Shown here: in pieces, positions 54,294-54,775 of the stretch
Layout of the letters: each line of letters opens with the position of its first letter
Numbering within the stretch: the first letter of the stretch is position 1
The notes under the pieces: generated by a model
Told to the model about the DNA's origin: nothing
The model's input: the letters and a program-made list of their open reading frames with translations, nothing else
The model's database searches: none
Source of the DNA: Oceanobacillus arenosus
Lineage (GTDB): Bacteria > Bacillota > Bacilli > Bacillales > Amphibacillaceae
Length of the DNA stretch: 54,775 nucleotides
Direction: 5' to 3'
Assembly (NCBI RefSeq): GCF_003369575.1
Contig: NZ_PIOC01000011.1
Location: 1-54,775, forward strand
Translations under genes and position numbers: made by a program

Positions 54294-54593
54294 ATGAATT
54301 GTAAAATTAATCGTAATGCAGCTAAAGAATTAAATAAAATGCTAGCTACAGAAGAAGCAGAGGGAAAAATGATTCGTGTATACATTGAACATATGCACGG
54401 CGATCATGCACATTACGGAATCAAGCTTGATACACCAACTGAATTTGACGAAATTGTTAAAACAGACAAGGATGTAGATGTTTTACTTGATTCGCGTGAA
54501 GATTATCTAGATGGTGTTTGGATTCAATATTTTTACGTAGATAATGAAGGTTTTGTAATCACGAATTCATCAAAAGGCGGCCACAATCACTAA
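54294..54593 (+). CDS. HesB/IscA-like protein lacking the conserved cysteines
   Basis: 99 aa. The pattern IRVYIE..., YGIKLDTP, DVLLDSREDYLDGVWIQY and EGFVITN follows the HesB/IscA (Fe-S biogenesis) domain. The three cysteines that hold iron-sulfur clusters in IscA are missing: the first position lies in a His-rich loop (HMHGDHAH, residues 33-40) and the C-terminal Cys-x-Cys is replaced by GGHNH. The only cysteine is Cys3. It may bind a metal through histidines or be a degenerate family member; function not assigned. GGGAGATATAG upstream of the ATG, terminator downstream. Confidence 0.7.
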   Translation: MNCKINRNAAKELNKMLATEEAEGKMIRVYIEHMHGDHAHYGIKLDTPTEFDEIVKTDKDVDVLLDSREDYLDGVWIQYFYVDNEGFVITNSSKGGHNH

Positions 54594-54607
54594 GATGTGG
54601 CTAATGG

Positions 54608-54642
54608 AAATCCCTGTTGCTCTGTTGCAACAGGGATTTTTA
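54608..54642 (+). terminator. Terminator of the HesB-like gene
   Basis: AAATCCCTGTTGC pairs with GCAACAGGGATTT, followed by T residues. Confidence 0.9.
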
Positions 54643-54671
54643 TTTATGTGAAGAAACTAATTTATCAGCAA

Positions 54672-54775
54672 GATTCGACAAGACTCGGGAAGTGACAGTG
54701 CTTAACCCCCTTATAATGGACAATAGGATATAATAAAAATACGTCATATCAGACATTATAGGGGGAATATGGGAT
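54672..54775. repeat. Terminal inverted repeat, right copy, with repeat C
   Basis: Reverse complement of bases 1-104. Begins with repeat C (54672-54702, TTCGACAAGACTCGGGAAG then TGACAGTGC), then continues into element-specific sequence containing TATAAT-like boxes and GGGGG close to an ATG at 54769, which could open a gene beyond the window edge. Confidence 0.9.

Noticed and set aside
1-54775. CRISPR array, tRNA or rRNA genes, prophage
   Set aside because: No regularly spaced repeats, cloverleaf with CCA-type end, rRNA-like blocks or phage structural genes were seen by eye. Small RNAs could still be missed.

Overview
The window looks like one whole contig from a low-GC Gram-positive bacterium of the family Bacillaceae, probably a halotolerant Oceanobacillus/Virgibacillus-like lineage. 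This is inferred from AT-rich coding sequence, strong AGGAGG-type ribosome sites, TTG/GTG starts, and Bacillus-type gene sets (pgcA, xpaC-telA, opcR-opuC, ycsG-pxpBAC-ycsI, mmgDEF-like genes, scoAB). No rRNA, tRNA, CRISPR array, phage module or intact transposase was seen. The first and last 104 bases are near-identical inverted copies of one sequence, so the contig probably stops inside two copies of a repeated element.

Layout. 0.3-5.2 kb: phosphoglucomutase pgcA, type II pantothenate kinase coaW, and an xpaC-telA pair. 5.5-9.8 kb: GbsR-type regulator divergent from the osmoprotectant ABC transporter opuCA-CB-CC-CD. 9.8-14.7 kb: CocE/NonD hydrolase, M20 amidohydrolase and an unrecognised multi-pass transporter. 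15-20 kb: 5-oxoproline utilisation (NRAMP-like ycsG, pxpB, pxpA, pxpC, ycsI). 20.3-26.6 kb: SEC-C protein, a decayed larA-kdgT copy, then a four-gene operon (SBP-VWA lipoprotein, XpaC-like protein, second SBP-like protein, TelA paralogue). 26.8-31.7 kb: larA, kdgT-like permease and glycerate kinase, divergent from a CdaR regulator. 31.9-34.7 kb: galU and ugd, which with pgcA complete the route from glucose-6-phosphate to UDP-glucuronate, plus a small membrane protein. 34.8-39.3 kb: LysR regulator divergent from a 2-methylcitrate cycle operon. 39.7-41.5 kb: nitronate monooxygenase-like and enoyl-CoA hydratase genes. 41.7-47 kb: sigma-54 activator and a ketone-body/3-hydroxybutyrate operon behind a well-spaced -24/-12 promoter. 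47.3-54.6 kb: two membrane-anchored PQQ-type beta-propeller dehydrogenases (the second with a C-terminal cytochrome c), two lipoproteins, a stand-alone CuA-type lipoprotein, and a cysteine-poor HesB/IscA-like protein.

The most interesting parts are the extracytoplasmic PQQ/cytochrome c/CuA cluster, where both dehydrogenases carry the Asp-x-Asp signature associated with lanthanide use; the SBP-VWA/XpaC/SBP/TelA operon, whose TelA and XpaC genes are paralogues of the pair at 3.3-5.2 kb; and a dispersed 30-base repeat (at least nine copies) that has entered gene ends, giving glycerate kinase a new C-terminus and supplying the 5' flank of ycsI and of a small membrane protein gene. Three further dispersed repeat families occupy most long intergenic gaps. 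Start codons below were chosen from Shine-Dalgarno spacing where the longest open frame was implausible.
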